Shown here: positions 26,464 to 35,004 of the stretch, piece by piece
How the letters are laid out: each line of letters starts with the position of its first letter
Position numbering within the stretch: the stretch's first letter is position 1
Assembly (NCBI RefSeq): GCF_001039005.1
Contig: NZ_LDWR01000046.1
Span: 124,001 to 188,000 of the forward strand
Length of the DNA: 64,000 nucleotides
Direction: 5' to 3'
Source: Burkholderia cepacia
GTDB taxonomy: Bacteria; Pseudomonadota; Gammaproteobacteria; Burkholderiales; Burkholderiaceae
Made by a program: the position numbers and the translations under genes
The notes under the pieces: generated by a model
Told to the model about the DNA's origin: nothing
Databases searched by the model: none
What the model saw: the letters and a program-made list of their open reading frames with translations, nothing else

Positions 26464-26502
26464 GAAAAGCCCGACCGGCTCACGCCGGTCGGGCTTTTTC
26501 GT
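26464..26502. terminator. Bidirectional intrinsic terminator between folA and pmbA
   Basis: A 15-bp stem (26465-26479 with 26484-26498) and 4-base loop ends in TTTTT on the plus strand and TTTT on the minus strand. Confidence 0.88.
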
Positions 26503-26529
26503 TTCATGGCGGCAGGCGCCGCGCGCCGT

Positions 26530-27900
26530 TTACTGCCCGGCGATCGTCATCTGCTCGATCAGCACCGAGCCCGTTTCCTTCGTGCCGCGCACGATCGAAT
26601 CGGCGCCGATCGCGGCGATATGCCGGAACATTTCCTGCAGCGTGCTCGCGACGGTGATTTCCTCGACCGGATACTGGATCACGCCGTTCTCAACCCAGAA
26701 GCCCGCCGCGCCGCGCGAATAGTCGCCCGTCACGTAGTTCACGCCCTGCCCCATCAGCTCGGTCAGCAGCAGGCCCGTGCCGAGCTTCTTCAGCATCGCG
26801 TCGAAATCGTCGCCCGGCTGCGTGTTCGAGCTGCGCAGCGCGAGGTTGTGCGAGCCGCCCGCATTGCCGGTGGTCTGCGTGCCGAGCTTGCGTGCCGAAT
26901 AGGTCGACAGAAAGTAGCCTTCGACGACGCCGTCCTTGACGACGCTGCGCGCGCGCGTGCGCACGCCTTCCTCGTCGAACGGTGCGCTGCCCATCGCGCG
27001 CGGCACGTGCGGATCCTCGACGACCTGGACGTGCGGCGCGAACACCGGCTTGCCGAGGCTGTCGACGAGGAACGACGTCTTGCGGTACAGCGCGCCGCCG
27101 CTCACGGCCTGCACGAACGCGCCGAGCAGGCCGGCCGCGAGCGGCGCCTCGAACAGCACGGGGACCTTGCGGGTGTCGAGACGACGCGCGCCCATCCGCG
27201 CCAGCGCGCGCTCGGCCGCGTAACGGCCCACCGCTTCCGGCGCCGCGAGATCGATCGCGCTGCGCTTCGACGAATACCAGTCGTCGCGCTGCATGTGACG
27301 GCCGCTGCCCGCGATCGGCGCGCAGGCGATGTAGTGGCGCGAGTACGGGTAGCCGGACAGGAAGCCGCGCGACGTCGCGAGCACGAACTGCGAATGCTGG
27401 GCCGACACGCTCGCGCCTTCCGAATTGCGGATCTGCGAACTGACCGCGAATGCGGCGTCTTCCGCGCGGCGGGCGAGCTCGACGGCTTCGTCGGCGGTCA
27501 GCGCCCACGGGTGGTAGAGATCGAGGTCGCGCGGGTCGGTTTCGAGCAGCTCGGCCTCGGCGAGGCCGGCCGCTTCGTCCTCGGCCGTGAAACGCGCGAT
27601 GTTGTAGGCCGCGGCGACGGTATCCTTGATCGCGGCCGGCGAGAAGTCGGACGTGCTCGCGTTGCCGCGCTTCTTGCCGATGAACACCGTCACGCCGACC
27701 ATCTTGTCGCGGTTGTGCTCGATCGTTTCGACTTCGCCGCGCCGCACCGACACCGACAGGCCGTCGCCCTCGGAGATTTCGGTCGCGGCGTCCGTCGCGC
27801 CGAGTGCCTTCGCATGGCGAAGGATGTCCGACGCGATTTCTTTGAGCTGGTCCTGCGTGTGCGGGAAATAGCGCGCTTGTACGTCGAGATTGGCTGCCAT
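26530..27900 (-). CDS. pmbA: Metalloprotease-related protein PmbA/TldE
   Basis: PmbA (TldE) pairs with TldD to form a protease complex that acts on peptides such as microcins and on CcdA. TldD carries the metal site, and TldE usually lacks it. The 456-residue protein shows SVRRGEVETIEHNRDKMVGV, the GYFLSTYSARKLG region and GAAGFWVENGVIQYPVEEIT near the end, all typical of the PmbA branch. No HExxH-type motif is seen, as expected for TldE. tldD is not in the window. It diverges from darP. Confidence 0.93.
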   Translation of the reverse strand: MAANLDVQARYFPHTQDQLKEIASDILRHAKALGATDAATEISEGDGLSVSVRRGEVETIEHNRDKMVGVTVFIGKKRGNASTSDFSPAAIKDTVAAAYNIARFTAEDEAAGLAEAELLETDPRDLDLYHPWALTADEAVELARRAEDAAFAVSSQIRNSEGASVSAQHSQFVLATSRGFLSGYPYSRHYIACAPIAGSGRHMQRDDWYSSKRSAIDLAAPEAVGRYAAERALARMGARRLDTRKVPVLFEAPLAAGLLGAFVQAVSGGALYRKTSFLVDSLGKPVFAPHVQVVEDPHVPRAMGSAPFDEEGVRTRARSVVKDGVVEGYFLSTYSARKLGTQTTGNAGGSHNLALRSSNTQPGDDFDAMLKKLGTGLLLTELMGQGVNYVTGDYSRGAAGFWVENGVIQYPVEEITVASTLQEMFRHIAAIGADSIVRGTKETGSVLIEQMTIAGQ

Positions 27901-28027
27901 CGTCTTGGTATCCGGTGGCGGGCGGGCGCCCGCATGTTCAAAATGTTGCGTATCCCGCGATCATAGCAAGGTCCGGGGCCGCGCACCGACAAGCTTGGGG
28001 TGTCCGCGCCGCGATACAATGCCGCCT

Positions 28028-28633
28028 ATGACACGCAAAACCCGAATCCAGCCGATCGAGCATGCCGTCGAGGACGACGACAACGGCTACGATCGCCCCA
28101 GCAAATCCCAACTGAAGCGCGAGATGCACGAGCTGCAGGTGCTCGGCCAGGCGCTTGTCGATCTGCCGAAAGACGCGCTGAAGCGCATGCCGATGCCCGA
28201 AAGTCTCTCGGACGCCGTTCGCGAGGCGCGCCGGATCACCGATCACGAAGGCAAGCGCCGCCAGCTCCAGTACGTCGGCCGCGTGATGCGCTCGCTGACC
28301 GACGACGAGACGGCCGCGCTGCGCACCGCCCTCGACGCACAGCGCGGCGTGAACAAGGCCGCGACGGCCCGCCTGCACTGGATCGAGCGCACGCGCGAGC
28401 AGTTGCTCGCCAACGACGACGCGCTGACCGAATTCCTGCGCCTGCACCCGGAAGCCGACATCCAGGAAGGCCGCACGCTGATCCGCAACGCACGCAAGGA
28501 AGCGCAGCAAGGCAAGCCGCCGCGCTATTTCCGCGAGCTGTTCCAGTGGATCAAGACAGCGAGCGGCACGCCCGATGCGGACGACGAAGCATCGGACGAC
28601 GCCGGAGACGACCATGACGACGACGAAGCGTAA
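28028..28633 (+). CDS. darP: Ribosome-associated protein DarP (YjgA, DUF615)
   Basis: The 201-residue protein belongs to the YjgA/DarP family, which binds the large ribosomal subunit during late assembly. RPSKSQLKREMHELQVLGQ and LQYVGRVMRSLT are family hallmarks, and the acidic C-terminal tail (DDEASDDAGDDHDDDEA) is common in Burkholderia proteins. Two in-frame ATGs (28019 and 28028) are possible. Neither has a Shine-Dalgarno sequence, and a -10-like TACAAT ends at 28020, hinting at a leaderless message from 28028. It overlaps mog by 20 bases. Confidence 0.9.
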   Translation: MTRKTRIQPIEHAVEDDDNGYDRPSKSQLKREMHELQVLGQALVDLPKDALKRMPMPESLSDAVREARRITDHEGKRRQLQYVGRVMRSLTDDETAALRTALDAQRGVNKAATARLHWIERTREQLLANDDALTEFLRLHPEADIQEGRTLIRNARKEAQQGKPPRYFRELFQWIKTASGTPDADDEASDDAGDDHDDDEA

Positions 28634-29234
28634 TCATCCTGACGAACTCGTCGTCGGCCTCGTGTCGATCAGCGATCGCGCGAGCACGGGCATCTACGAG
28701 GACAAAGGCATTCCGGCGCTGCAGGAATGGCTCGCCGGTGCGCTGGTCTCGCCGTGGCGCGCCGAAACGCGCCTGATCCAGGACGATGCGCCAACGATCT
28801 CCGCCACGCTCGCCGAGCTCGTCGACGTCGCCGGGTGCGACCTCGTGCTGACGACGGGCGGCACCGGCCCCGCGCGCCGTGACGTGACGCCCGAGGCCAC
28901 GCTTGCGGTGGCGACAAAGGAAATGCCGGGATTCGGCGAACAGATGCGGCAGATCAGCCTGAATTTCGTGCCGACCGCGATCCTGTCGCGGCAGGTCGCA
29001 GTGATCCGCGAGACGGCCGACCATGCGGCGCTGATCGTCAACCTGCCTGGCCAGCCGAAGTCGATCCGGGAAACGCTCGAAGGGCTGCGTGACGCCGACG
29101 GCAAGTCGACCGTGCCCGGCATCTTCGCCGCGGTGCCCTACTGCATCGACCTGATCGGCGGCCCGTACATCGAGACCGACGCCGCGGTGGTCGCGGCGTT
29201 CCGGCCGAAAAGCGCGCAGCGCGCGTCGCGCTGA
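28614..29234 (+). CDS. mog: Molybdopterin adenylyltransferase Mog
   Basis: Mog adenylylates molybdopterin before MoeA inserts molybdate. The 206-residue protein has the MoaB/Mog core with LTTGGTGPARRDVTPEAT (about 83-100), the phosphate-binding motif, and VNLPGQPKSIRETLE near 140. The ATG at 28614 lies inside the end of darP, a 20-base overlap in another frame that suggests coupled translation. The other cofactor genes of the window are 26 kb away at its left end. Confidence 0.93.
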   Translation: MTTTKRNHPDELVVGLVSISDRASTGIYEDKGIPALQEWLAGALVSPWRAETRLIQDDAPTISATLAELVDVAGCDLVLTTGGTGPARRDVTPEATLAVATKEMPGFGEQMRQISLNFVPTAILSRQVAVIRETADHAALIVNLPGQPKSIRETLEGLRDADGKSTVPGIFAAVPYCIDLIGGPYIETDAAVVAAFRPKSAQRASR

Positions 29235-29250
29235 GCGCGTGCCGGCCCGC

Positions 29251-29883
29251 TCAGGCGGCCGGCGCGGACTCACCTGTCGAAGCCGATGCCGAAGCCGACG
29301 CGACCGGAATCAGGAAATGCTCTCGGTAGTACTTCAGCTCGTCGATCGACTCGTGGATGTCCGCGAGCGCCGTGTGCATCGCGCGCTTCTGGAAGCCCTT
29401 GTAGATCGCGGGCTGCCAGCGGCGGCACAGCTCCTTGAGCGTGCTGACGTCGAGATTGCGGTAGTGGAAGAATTTCTCGAACTCCGGCATCCAGCGCGCC
29501 ATGAAGCGGCGGTCCTGGCAGATCGAGTTGCCGCACATCGGCGACTTGCCGGGCGACACGTACTGCGCGAGGAACGCCTGCAACTGCGCGGCAGCTTCCG
29601 CCTCGGTCACGGTCGACGCGCGCACGCGGTCGATCAGGCCCGAGCGGCCGTGCGTCGACTTGTTCCATTCGTCCATCTTCGCCAGCGTTTCGTCGCTCTG
29701 GTGGATCGCGAACACCGGGCCTTCGACGGCGATGTCGAGCGTGGAATTGGTCACGACGACCGCGATCTCGATGATGCGGTCGTTATCCGGGTCGAGGCCC
29801 GTCATCTCCATGTCGAGCCAGACGAGGTTCAACTCGTTGCGCACGAGCGCGGGCTGGCTGGTGGAAGCGGCGGTATCGGTCAT
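29251..29883 (-). CDS. orn: Oligoribonuclease Orn
   Basis: Orn degrades very short RNAs, including pGpG from cyclic-di-GMP breakdown, and is usually essential in this group. The 210 residues hold the DEDDh exonuclease sites: WLDMEMTGLD (Asp/Glu near 23-25), NDRIIEIAVVVT, and HTALADIHESIDELKYYR near 165, with the final Asp and His. The N-terminal 12 residues and the C-terminal SASASASTGESAPAA tail extend beyond the E. coli protein (181 residues). It faces mog convergently. Confidence 0.96.
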   Translation of the reverse strand: MTDTAASTSQPALVRNELNLVWLDMEMTGLDPDNDRIIEIAVVVTNSTLDIAVEGPVFAIHQSDETLAKMDEWNKSTHGRSGLIDRVRASTVTEAEAAAQLQAFLAQYVSPGKSPMCGNSICQDRRFMARWMPEFEKFFHYRNLDVSTLKELCRRWQPAIYKGFQKRAMHTALADIHESIDELKYYREHFLIPVASASASASTGESAPAA

Positions 29884-30000
29884 GAGTCATCCTGGAAAAT
29901 GGCGGACGGCGCGCGGCGCCGCCCGGGCGGCCTGCATCGCGTCAGCGAGCCCGGTCCGCAAGAACATATAATTCTCGCATAGAACCCTTTGGCGCCTTCG

Positions 30001-31260
30001 ATGTCACCCTTTTCGTTCACCCTGCTGTTCGCGCTCGCCGTGCTCGCGATGGTCGTCACCAAGCTGTGGCTCGCGTCACGGCAGATCCGCTTCGTCGCCG
30101 CGCACCGCAACGGCGTGCCTGCGCAGTTCAGCGCCACCATCCCGCTGACCGCCCACCAGCGCGCGGCCGACTATACGGTCGAGCGCACCCGGCTGACGAT
30201 GCTCGAGATCGTCGTCAGCGCGGCCGTGCTGGTCGGCCTCACGCTGCTCGGCGGCGTCGGCGCGCTCGACACGCTGCTGACCGGCTGGCTCGGCCGCGGC
30301 TACGGGCAGCAGGTCGCGCTCGTCGCCGCGGTGCTCGTGATCACGAGCGTGATCGATATCCCGTTCGAGTATTACCGCCAGTTCGGGATCGAGCAGCGTT
30401 TCGGCTTCAACCGGATGACGAAGCGGCTGTTCTTCACCGACATGCTGAAAAACTCGCTGCTCGGCGCCGCGCTCGGCCTGCCGCTGCTGTTCGTCGTGCT
30501 GTGGCTGATGAACCAGGCCGGCAGCCTGTGGTGGCTGTGGACCTGGATCGTCTGGGTCGCATTCCAGATGCTGGTGCTGCTGATCTACCCGACCTTCATC
30601 GCACCGATCTTCAACAAGTTCGAGCCGCTGAAGGACGACGCGCTGCGCTCGCGCATCGAGTCGCTGATGAAGCGCTGCGGCTTCGCGGCGAAGGGGCTGT
30701 TCGTGATGGACGGCAGCCGCCGCTCGGCGCACGGCAATGCCTATTTCACGGGCTTCGGCGCCTCGAAGCGGATCGTGTTCTTCGACACGCTGCTCGCGCG
30801 CCTGTCCGGCCAGGAAATCGAGGCCGTGCTCGCGCACGAACTCGGCCACTTCAAGCGCCGCCACGTGATGAAGCGGATGCTCGTGTCGTTCGTGCTGAGT
30901 CTCGTGCTGCTCGCGCTGCTCGGCTGGCTCGCGCAGCGCACGTGGTTCTATACGGGGCTCGGCGTCGTGCCGTCGCTCGACACGAGTAACGCGGGCGCCG
31001 CGCTCGTGCTGTTCTTCCTCGCGATTCCCGTGTTCCTGTTCTTCGCAACGCCGTTCGGCAGCCTCACGTCGCGCAAGCACGAGTTCGAGGCCGACGCGTT
31101 CGCGGCCAGCCAGACCGACGCGCAGGATCTCGTCAGCGCGCTCGTGAAGCTCTACGAGGACAACGCGTCGACGCTGACGCCCGACCCCGTCTACACGGCC
31201 TTCTACTACTCGCATCCGCCCGCCTCGCAGCGGATCGACCGCCTGATGCAGCACGCATGA
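30001..31260 (+). CDS. M48 family membrane metalloprotease (Ste24-like)
   Basis: The 419-residue inner-membrane protease has about 6-7 hydrophobic segments. The zinc motif HELGHFKRRH is near residue 280, and the third ligand is in KHEFEADAFAASQTDA near 360. The full-length match is to bacterial CAAX prenyl protease/Ste24 relatives, which in bacteria probably act in membrane protein quality control. A TATAAT lies at 29967-29972, and the ATG at 30001 is followed by the first membrane helix. Its stop overlaps the rsgA start (ATGA). Confidence 0.9.
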   Translation: MSPFSFTLLFALAVLAMVVTKLWLASRQIRFVAAHRNGVPAQFSATIPLTAHQRAADYTVERTRLTMLEIVVSAAVLVGLTLLGGVGALDTLLTGWLGRGYGQQVALVAAVLVITSVIDIPFEYYRQFGIEQRFGFNRMTKRLFFTDMLKNSLLGAALGLPLLFVVLWLMNQAGSLWWLWTWIVWVAFQMLVLLIYPTFIAPIFNKFEPLKDDALRSRIESLMKRCGFAAKGLFVMDGSRRSAHGNAYFTGFGASKRIVFFDTLLARLSGQEIEAVLAHELGHFKRRHVMKRMLVSFVLSLVLLALLGWLAQRTWFYTGLGVVPSLDTSNAGAALVLFFLAIPVFLFFATPFGSLTSRKHEFEADAFAASQTDAQDLVSALVKLYEDNASTLTPDPVYTAFYYSHPPASQRIDRLMQHA

Positions 31261-32198
31261 GCCGGCCGACCTCCCGCAAGCCGGCCCCGCGCGCGTCGGG
31301 CGCGCAGCGTGTCGAAGGCCGCGTGATCGCGGCGCACGGGCGCCACTACATCGTCGCGCCCGACGACGGCGGCCCGATGCTGCAGTGCTTCCCGCGCGGC
31401 AAGAAGAGCGACATTGCAGTCGGCGACCGCGTCGCGTACGAAATCGCGTCGGCCGACCAGGGCGTGATCGTCGAGATCGGCGAACGGCGCAACCTGCTGT
31501 ACCGTTCCGACCAGTTCAAGTCGAAGCTCTTCGCCGCCAACCTCGACCAGTTGCTGATCGTGCTCGCGACCGAGCCCTATTTCAGCGAGGACCTGCTCGG
31601 CCGCGCGCTGATCGCTGCCGAGGCGAACGAGCTGAAGCCGATCGTCGTGCTGAACAAGATCGATGTGGAGGCCGCGCTGCCGGTCGCGCGCGAGCGCCTC
31701 GCGCCGTACCGCGCGCTCGGCTACGACGTGCTCGAGCTGTCGGTGAAAGGCTCGCCCGACGACGCGCGCGCGCAACTGATGCCGCACCTCGCCGGACATT
31801 CGACGATCCTGCTCGGCCAGTCCGGGATGGGCAAGTCGACGCTCGTGAACCTTCTCGTTCCCGATGCCGAAGCCGCGACGCGCGAGATTTCGGCCGCGCT
31901 CAACAGCGGCCGCCACACGACGACGTTCACGCGCCTCTACCCGCTGGAGGGCGGCGGCGCACTGATCGATTCGCCGGGCTTCCAGGAATTCGGCCTCTAC
32001 CACCTGACGGAAGGCCGTCTCGAGCGCGCGTTTCCGGAGTTCCGGCCGCTGCTCGCGGACTGCCGTTTCTATAATTGTCATCATCTGCACGAGCCCGGCT
32101 GCGCGATCCTCGAAGCCGTCTCCGACGGCCGCATCGCGCCGTCGCGGCACGCGCTGTACGCGCAGCTCGTGCACGAGGCGAGCCAGATCGTCCGCTGA
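31257..32198 (+). CDS. rsgA: Ribosome small-subunit GTPase RsgA
   Basis: RsgA is a circularly permuted GTPase that tests 30S maturation and releases RbfA. The 313-residue protein has an OB fold (about 20-85) and the permuted GTPase motifs, with NKID (G4) near 131 ahead of GQSGMGKSTLVN (G1) near 185 and DSPGFQEFGLY (G3) near 238. A C-terminal zinc finger reads CRFYNCHHLHEPGC near 263. Its start overlaps the upstream protease stop by 4 bases, an arrangement suggesting one operon. Confidence 0.96.
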   Translation: MSRPTSRKPAPRASGAQRVEGRVIAAHGRHYIVAPDDGGPMLQCFPRGKKSDIAVGDRVAYEIASADQGVIVEIGERRNLLYRSDQFKSKLFAANLDQLLIVLATEPYFSEDLLGRALIAAEANELKPIVVLNKIDVEAALPVARERLAPYRALGYDVLELSVKGSPDDARAQLMPHLAGHSTILLGQSGMGKSTLVNLLVPDAEAATREISAALNSGRHTTTFTRLYPLEGGGALIDSPGFQEFGLYHLTEGRLERAFPEFRPLLADCRFYNCHHLHEPGCAILEAVSDGRIAPSRHALYAQLVHEASQIVR

Positions 32199-32264
32199 TC
32201 GCGCGACGCGCGCACGGCGGCCGGCCACGCCTTGCGGGGCCGGCCTTCACCGACAGGAGCGGCC

Positions 32265-32582
32265 ATGCGTTTCAAGGCACCCAATCTCGCGACGGCGCAG
32301 CATTGGGCCAACGTGCTTCAGGTGGCCGGCATCGGTTGCGAGCTGCATAACTGCTACGCGACCGGCGCGCTCGGCGGCCTGCCCGCCGACGCCTGCACAC
32401 CCGAGCTATGGCTCGACGACGAGCGCGACGACGCGCTCGCGCGCCGGCTCCTCGATGCGGCGTCGCACGGTCCGTCGGCCGGCGCCTCGCCATGGCGCTG
32501 CCGGCAATGCGGCGAAGCGCTCGAGGCTCAGTTCACCGCGTGCTGGCAATGCGGCGCCGTACGCGATCCGCTCGACGACTGA
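32265..32582 (+). CDS. DUF2007-type protein with C-terminal zinc ribbon
   Basis: The 105-residue protein has a DUF2007-like N-domain (about 3-70, RFKAPNLATAQHWANVLQ and TPELWLDDERDDALARRLL), related to putative signal-transducing small domains. A C-terminal zinc-ribbon follows with two CxxC pairs (CRQCG near 79 and CWQCG near 94). A clear AGGAG lies before the ATG at 32265. The function is unknown; a metal- or nucleic-acid-binding role is a guess from the ribbon. Confidence 0.82.
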   Translation: MRFKAPNLATAQHWANVLQVAGIGCELHNCYATGALGGLPADACTPELWLDDERDDALARRLLDAASHGPSAGASPWRCRQCGEALEAQFTACWQCGAVRDPLDD

Positions 32583-32590
32583 CCCACAGC

Positions 32591-32620
32591 AAAAAGGCCG
32601 GCATCAAGCCGGCCTTTGCC
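32591..32620 (+). terminator. Intrinsic terminator
   Basis: A 10-bp stem (AAAGGCCGGC 32593-32602 with GCCGGCCTTT 32608-32617) ends the Ste24-rsgA-DUF2007 run. A-rich left flank gives weak activity on the minus strand too. Confidence 0.8.
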
Positions 32621-32645
32621 TTTCATCGGACGCTGCACTGCCCTG

Positions 32646-33584
32646 TCACGACACCCAGACGGCGAGCGTCAGCATCAGCAGCAGGATCATCCACAGGATC
32701 ACCGCGCGCCAGACAAGGCCGACTGCCGATTGCAGCGTACGCGGCGTGCAATCGTCACCGACCGTCAACGGACCGCTGTCGCCGACCGCCAGCGCATCGA
32801 GACTCGACGGTTCCGCGAGCGGCCCCGCGAGACGCGCACCGAGCGCCCCGCTGCCGGCTGCCAGCAGCACGCCGTCGTTCGGGTCGGGCCACTGGCGCGT
32901 GTGATTGCGCCACGCGTAGATCGCATCCTCGAAATTGCCGACGATCGCGAAGCCGAGCGCGGTCAGCCGCGCGGGAATCCAGTCGATCACGAAGAACGCG
33001 CGCTGCGCGAACGTCGAGAATGCGGCCGTGCGGTCGTCGCCCGGCGTCGACCAGCTACGCGCGAGGTATTCGGAAATCCGGTACAGCACGGCGCCGGCCG
33101 GGCCGATCGGCAGCACATACCAGAAGAACACGCCGAACACGTGGCGATGCGATGCGACGACCGCGTGAATCAGCGTATGGCGGACGATTTCGCCGACCGG
33201 CATGTCGACCGTGTCGATGCCCGTCCACTCGTGCAGGATTTCGCGTGCGCGCGGCACGTCGTCGTTGTTGAGCGCGAGGTGGATGTCGGTGAAGTAGTGG
33301 CTGAACTGGCGGAAGCCTAGCGTGAAATACACGACGACGACGTTCCACAAGAACGCGAGCACGAAGCTCACCTTGAACAGCAGGAAATAGATCAGCGCGA
33401 CGATCAGCACCCACGGCAGCACGACCGCGAGCCATGCGAGGATGCCGTGCTTCTGCTTGCCTGCGTCGAGACCATGCGCGACGGTTTCCGCATGAAACTG
33501 GAACAGCGCGAACACCGGATTGTTCGGCGACAACGCGCGGACCTGTTCGATGATGAGGGCGAGGAGAACCGAAAAGAAAGTCAT
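32646..33584 (-). CDS. CobD/CbiB-family integral membrane protein
   Basis: The 312-residue protein has about 5-6 hydrophobic segments, including a strong pair near residues 50-95. It matches the CobD/CbiB superfamily, which includes adenosylcobinamide-phosphate synthase and AmpE-type regulators. The conserved RALSPNNPVFALFQ start and FFVIDWIPARLTALGFAIVGNFEDA region support this. No cobalamin genes are adjacent, so cobalamin synthesis is not established; the AmpE-like branch is a real alternative. Confidence 0.75.
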   Translation of the reverse strand: MTFFSVLLALIIEQVRALSPNNPVFALFQFHAETVAHGLDAGKQKHGILAWLAVVLPWVLIVALIYFLLFKVSFVLAFLWNVVVVYFTLGFRQFSHYFTDIHLALNNDDVPRAREILHEWTGIDTVDMPVGEIVRHTLIHAVVASHRHVFGVFFWYVLPIGPAGAVLYRISEYLARSWSTPGDDRTAAFSTFAQRAFFVIDWIPARLTALGFAIVGNFEDAIYAWRNHTRQWPDPNDGVLLAAGSGALGARLAGPLAEPSSLDALAVGDSGPLTVGDDCTPRTLQSAVGLVWRAVILWMILLLMLTLAVWVS

Positions 33585-33704
33585 GCGTGGCGCCGTCTTC
33601 GGAGTTATGTCATTTTTTGCATAACGATAGCACAGCGTAAGCCCCGCATGGCTGCCGGCGCGGCCGCCCGGCAGCCGGCCGCGCGCGCCGGCCGGTGTGT
33701 GCGC

Positions 33705-34391
33705 CTAGCCGGCGGCCAAGAAGCGGTACAGATTGCGAAACATGCCGGCAGTTGCGCCCCAGATGAAGTAATGCCCGTCTGGTTTGTCGTTCGGATAAGG
33801 CATCGCAAAAAAACGACGCTCGCCGCCATCCCAGCGGAACACGCGGACCTGATGGTTCGCGGGATTCATCAGGAACGCGAGCGGTACCTCGAAAATCTCG
33901 GCCACTTCGAACGTGTCGGCCTGCACGGTGAACGGCGGATGCACGAGGCCGACCACCGGCGACACGCAGAAGCCGGTGCCGGTCAGGTAGTCGGGCAGCG
34001 CGCCGAGGATCTCGACGCGTTCGGCTGCAAGCCCGATTTCCTCCTTCGACTCGCGCAACGCGGTTGCGGTCGCATCGTGATCAAACGGTTCGCGGCGACC
34101 GCCGGGAAAACTGATCTGCCCGGCATGGTCATTCAGGTGATCGGCACGCTGGGTCAGCAGCACGGTGAGACCCGACTCGCGGACGACGAGCGGCATCAGC
34201 ACGGCCGCGCTACGTGGATCGATGCCCTCCTGCAGCCTCGCCTCGCCGGGCTCGACGCTCCATTCGGGCGTGCGTGCGAAACGGTCGCGCAGGCCGGGCG
34301 GTGTCATCAGGCGGGGATCGATGGCGGGCAGGCCGGCGCCGGTGCCTTCGACCGGCAAGACTTCGGGATCGATGATGGGGCGGCGATTCAA
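33705..34391 (-). CDS. Nudix hydrolase, CoA pyrophosphatase type
   Basis: This 228-residue enzyme is predicted to cleave coenzyme A or its derivatives to 4'-phosphopantetheine products. The NuCoA marker LLTQRADHLNDHAGQISFPGG (about 83-103) leads into the Nudix box, which ends RESKEEIGL near 124. The long N-terminal part (residues 1-60) is more variable. It sits downstream of the rplS terminator, so it is probably a separate transcript. Other nucleoside diphosphate substrates cannot be excluded. Confidence 0.88.
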   Translation of the reverse strand: MNRRPIIDPEVLPVEGTGAGLPAIDPRLMTPPGLRDRFARTPEWSVEPGEARLQEGIDPRSAAVLMPLVVRESGLTVLLTQRADHLNDHAGQISFPGGRREPFDHDATATALRESKEEIGLAAERVEILGALPDYLTGTGFCVSPVVGLVHPPFTVQADTFEVAEIFEVPLAFLMNPANHQVRVFRWDGGERRFFAMPYPNDKPDGHYFIWGATAGMFRNLYRFLAAG

Positions 34392-34440
34392 TGGGGCTCT
34401 CGGGTTCGTGTCGTATCGAGCATATTGTCGCGCCAGAATG

Positions 34441-34467
34441 AAAAAAGCACCCGGGTGGGTGCTTTTT
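34441..34467 (-). terminator. Terminator of the rpsP-rplS operon
   Basis: An 11-bp stem (34442-34452 with 34457-34467) has loop GGGT and is followed on the minus strand by six T residues. It ends 12 bases after the rplS stop. Confidence 0.9.
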
Positions 34468-34478
34468 CCTTACAGCTC

Positions 34479-34871
34479 TTACTCTTGGGAAGCTGCTGCG
34501 GCGCGATCCTTCGACACCAGCTTTTCCTTGATTCGAGCCGACTTGCCCGAACGCTCGCGCAAGTAGTACAGCTTCGCACGACGCACATCACCGCGGCGCT
34601 TCACGACGATGCTCGCCAGCAGCGGCGAGTACGTCTGGAACGTACGCTCGACGCCTTCGCCCGACGAGATCTTGCGGACGATGAAGTTCGAGTTCAGACC
34701 ACGGCTGCGAATCGCGATCACGACGCCTTCGTAAGCCTGAACGCGCTTGCGGGTACCTTCAACCACGTTCACGTTCACGATCACCGTGTCGCCCGGGGCG
34801 AATTCGGGGATCGTCTTGCCGGCGAGCGCGCGCTCGATTTCTTCCTGCTCAAGTTTTGCGATCAGATTCAT
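34479..34871 (-). CDS. rplS: 50S ribosomal protein L19
   Basis: L19 sits at the subunit interface of the ribosome. The 130-residue protein carries the family core FAPGDTVIVNVNVVEGTRKR and GLNSNFIVRKISSGEGVER, with a C-terminal extension (SKDRAAAASQE) relative to E. coli (115 residues). It is the last gene of rpsP-rimM-trmD-rplS, separated from trmD by 133 bases, and followed by a strong terminator. Confidence 0.98.
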   Translation of the reverse strand: MNLIAKLEQEEIERALAGKTIPEFAPGDTVIVNVNVVEGTRKRVQAYEGVVIAIRSRGLNSNFIVRKISSGEGVERTFQTYSPLLASIVVKRRGDVRRAKLYYLRERSGKSARIKEKLVSKDRAAAASQE

Positions 34872-35004
34872 TACTGACTCCTTATGCCATCTTGTCGGCG
34901 TTGGCACCCGCCTGCTTCCAGGCCTGGCCCCGATAGAGGATGGATTCACATCAGGCGCCGCGCACGCATGCACGGCACCGCCAATTCCCGCCCGCGACGC
35001 CGCC

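Noticed and set aside
32646..33584. Calling this gene cobD, adenosylcobinamide-phosphate synthase
   Set aside because: The superfamily match is clear, but no cobalamin genes are adjacent and AmpE-like relatives share the fold; no gene symbol was assigned.
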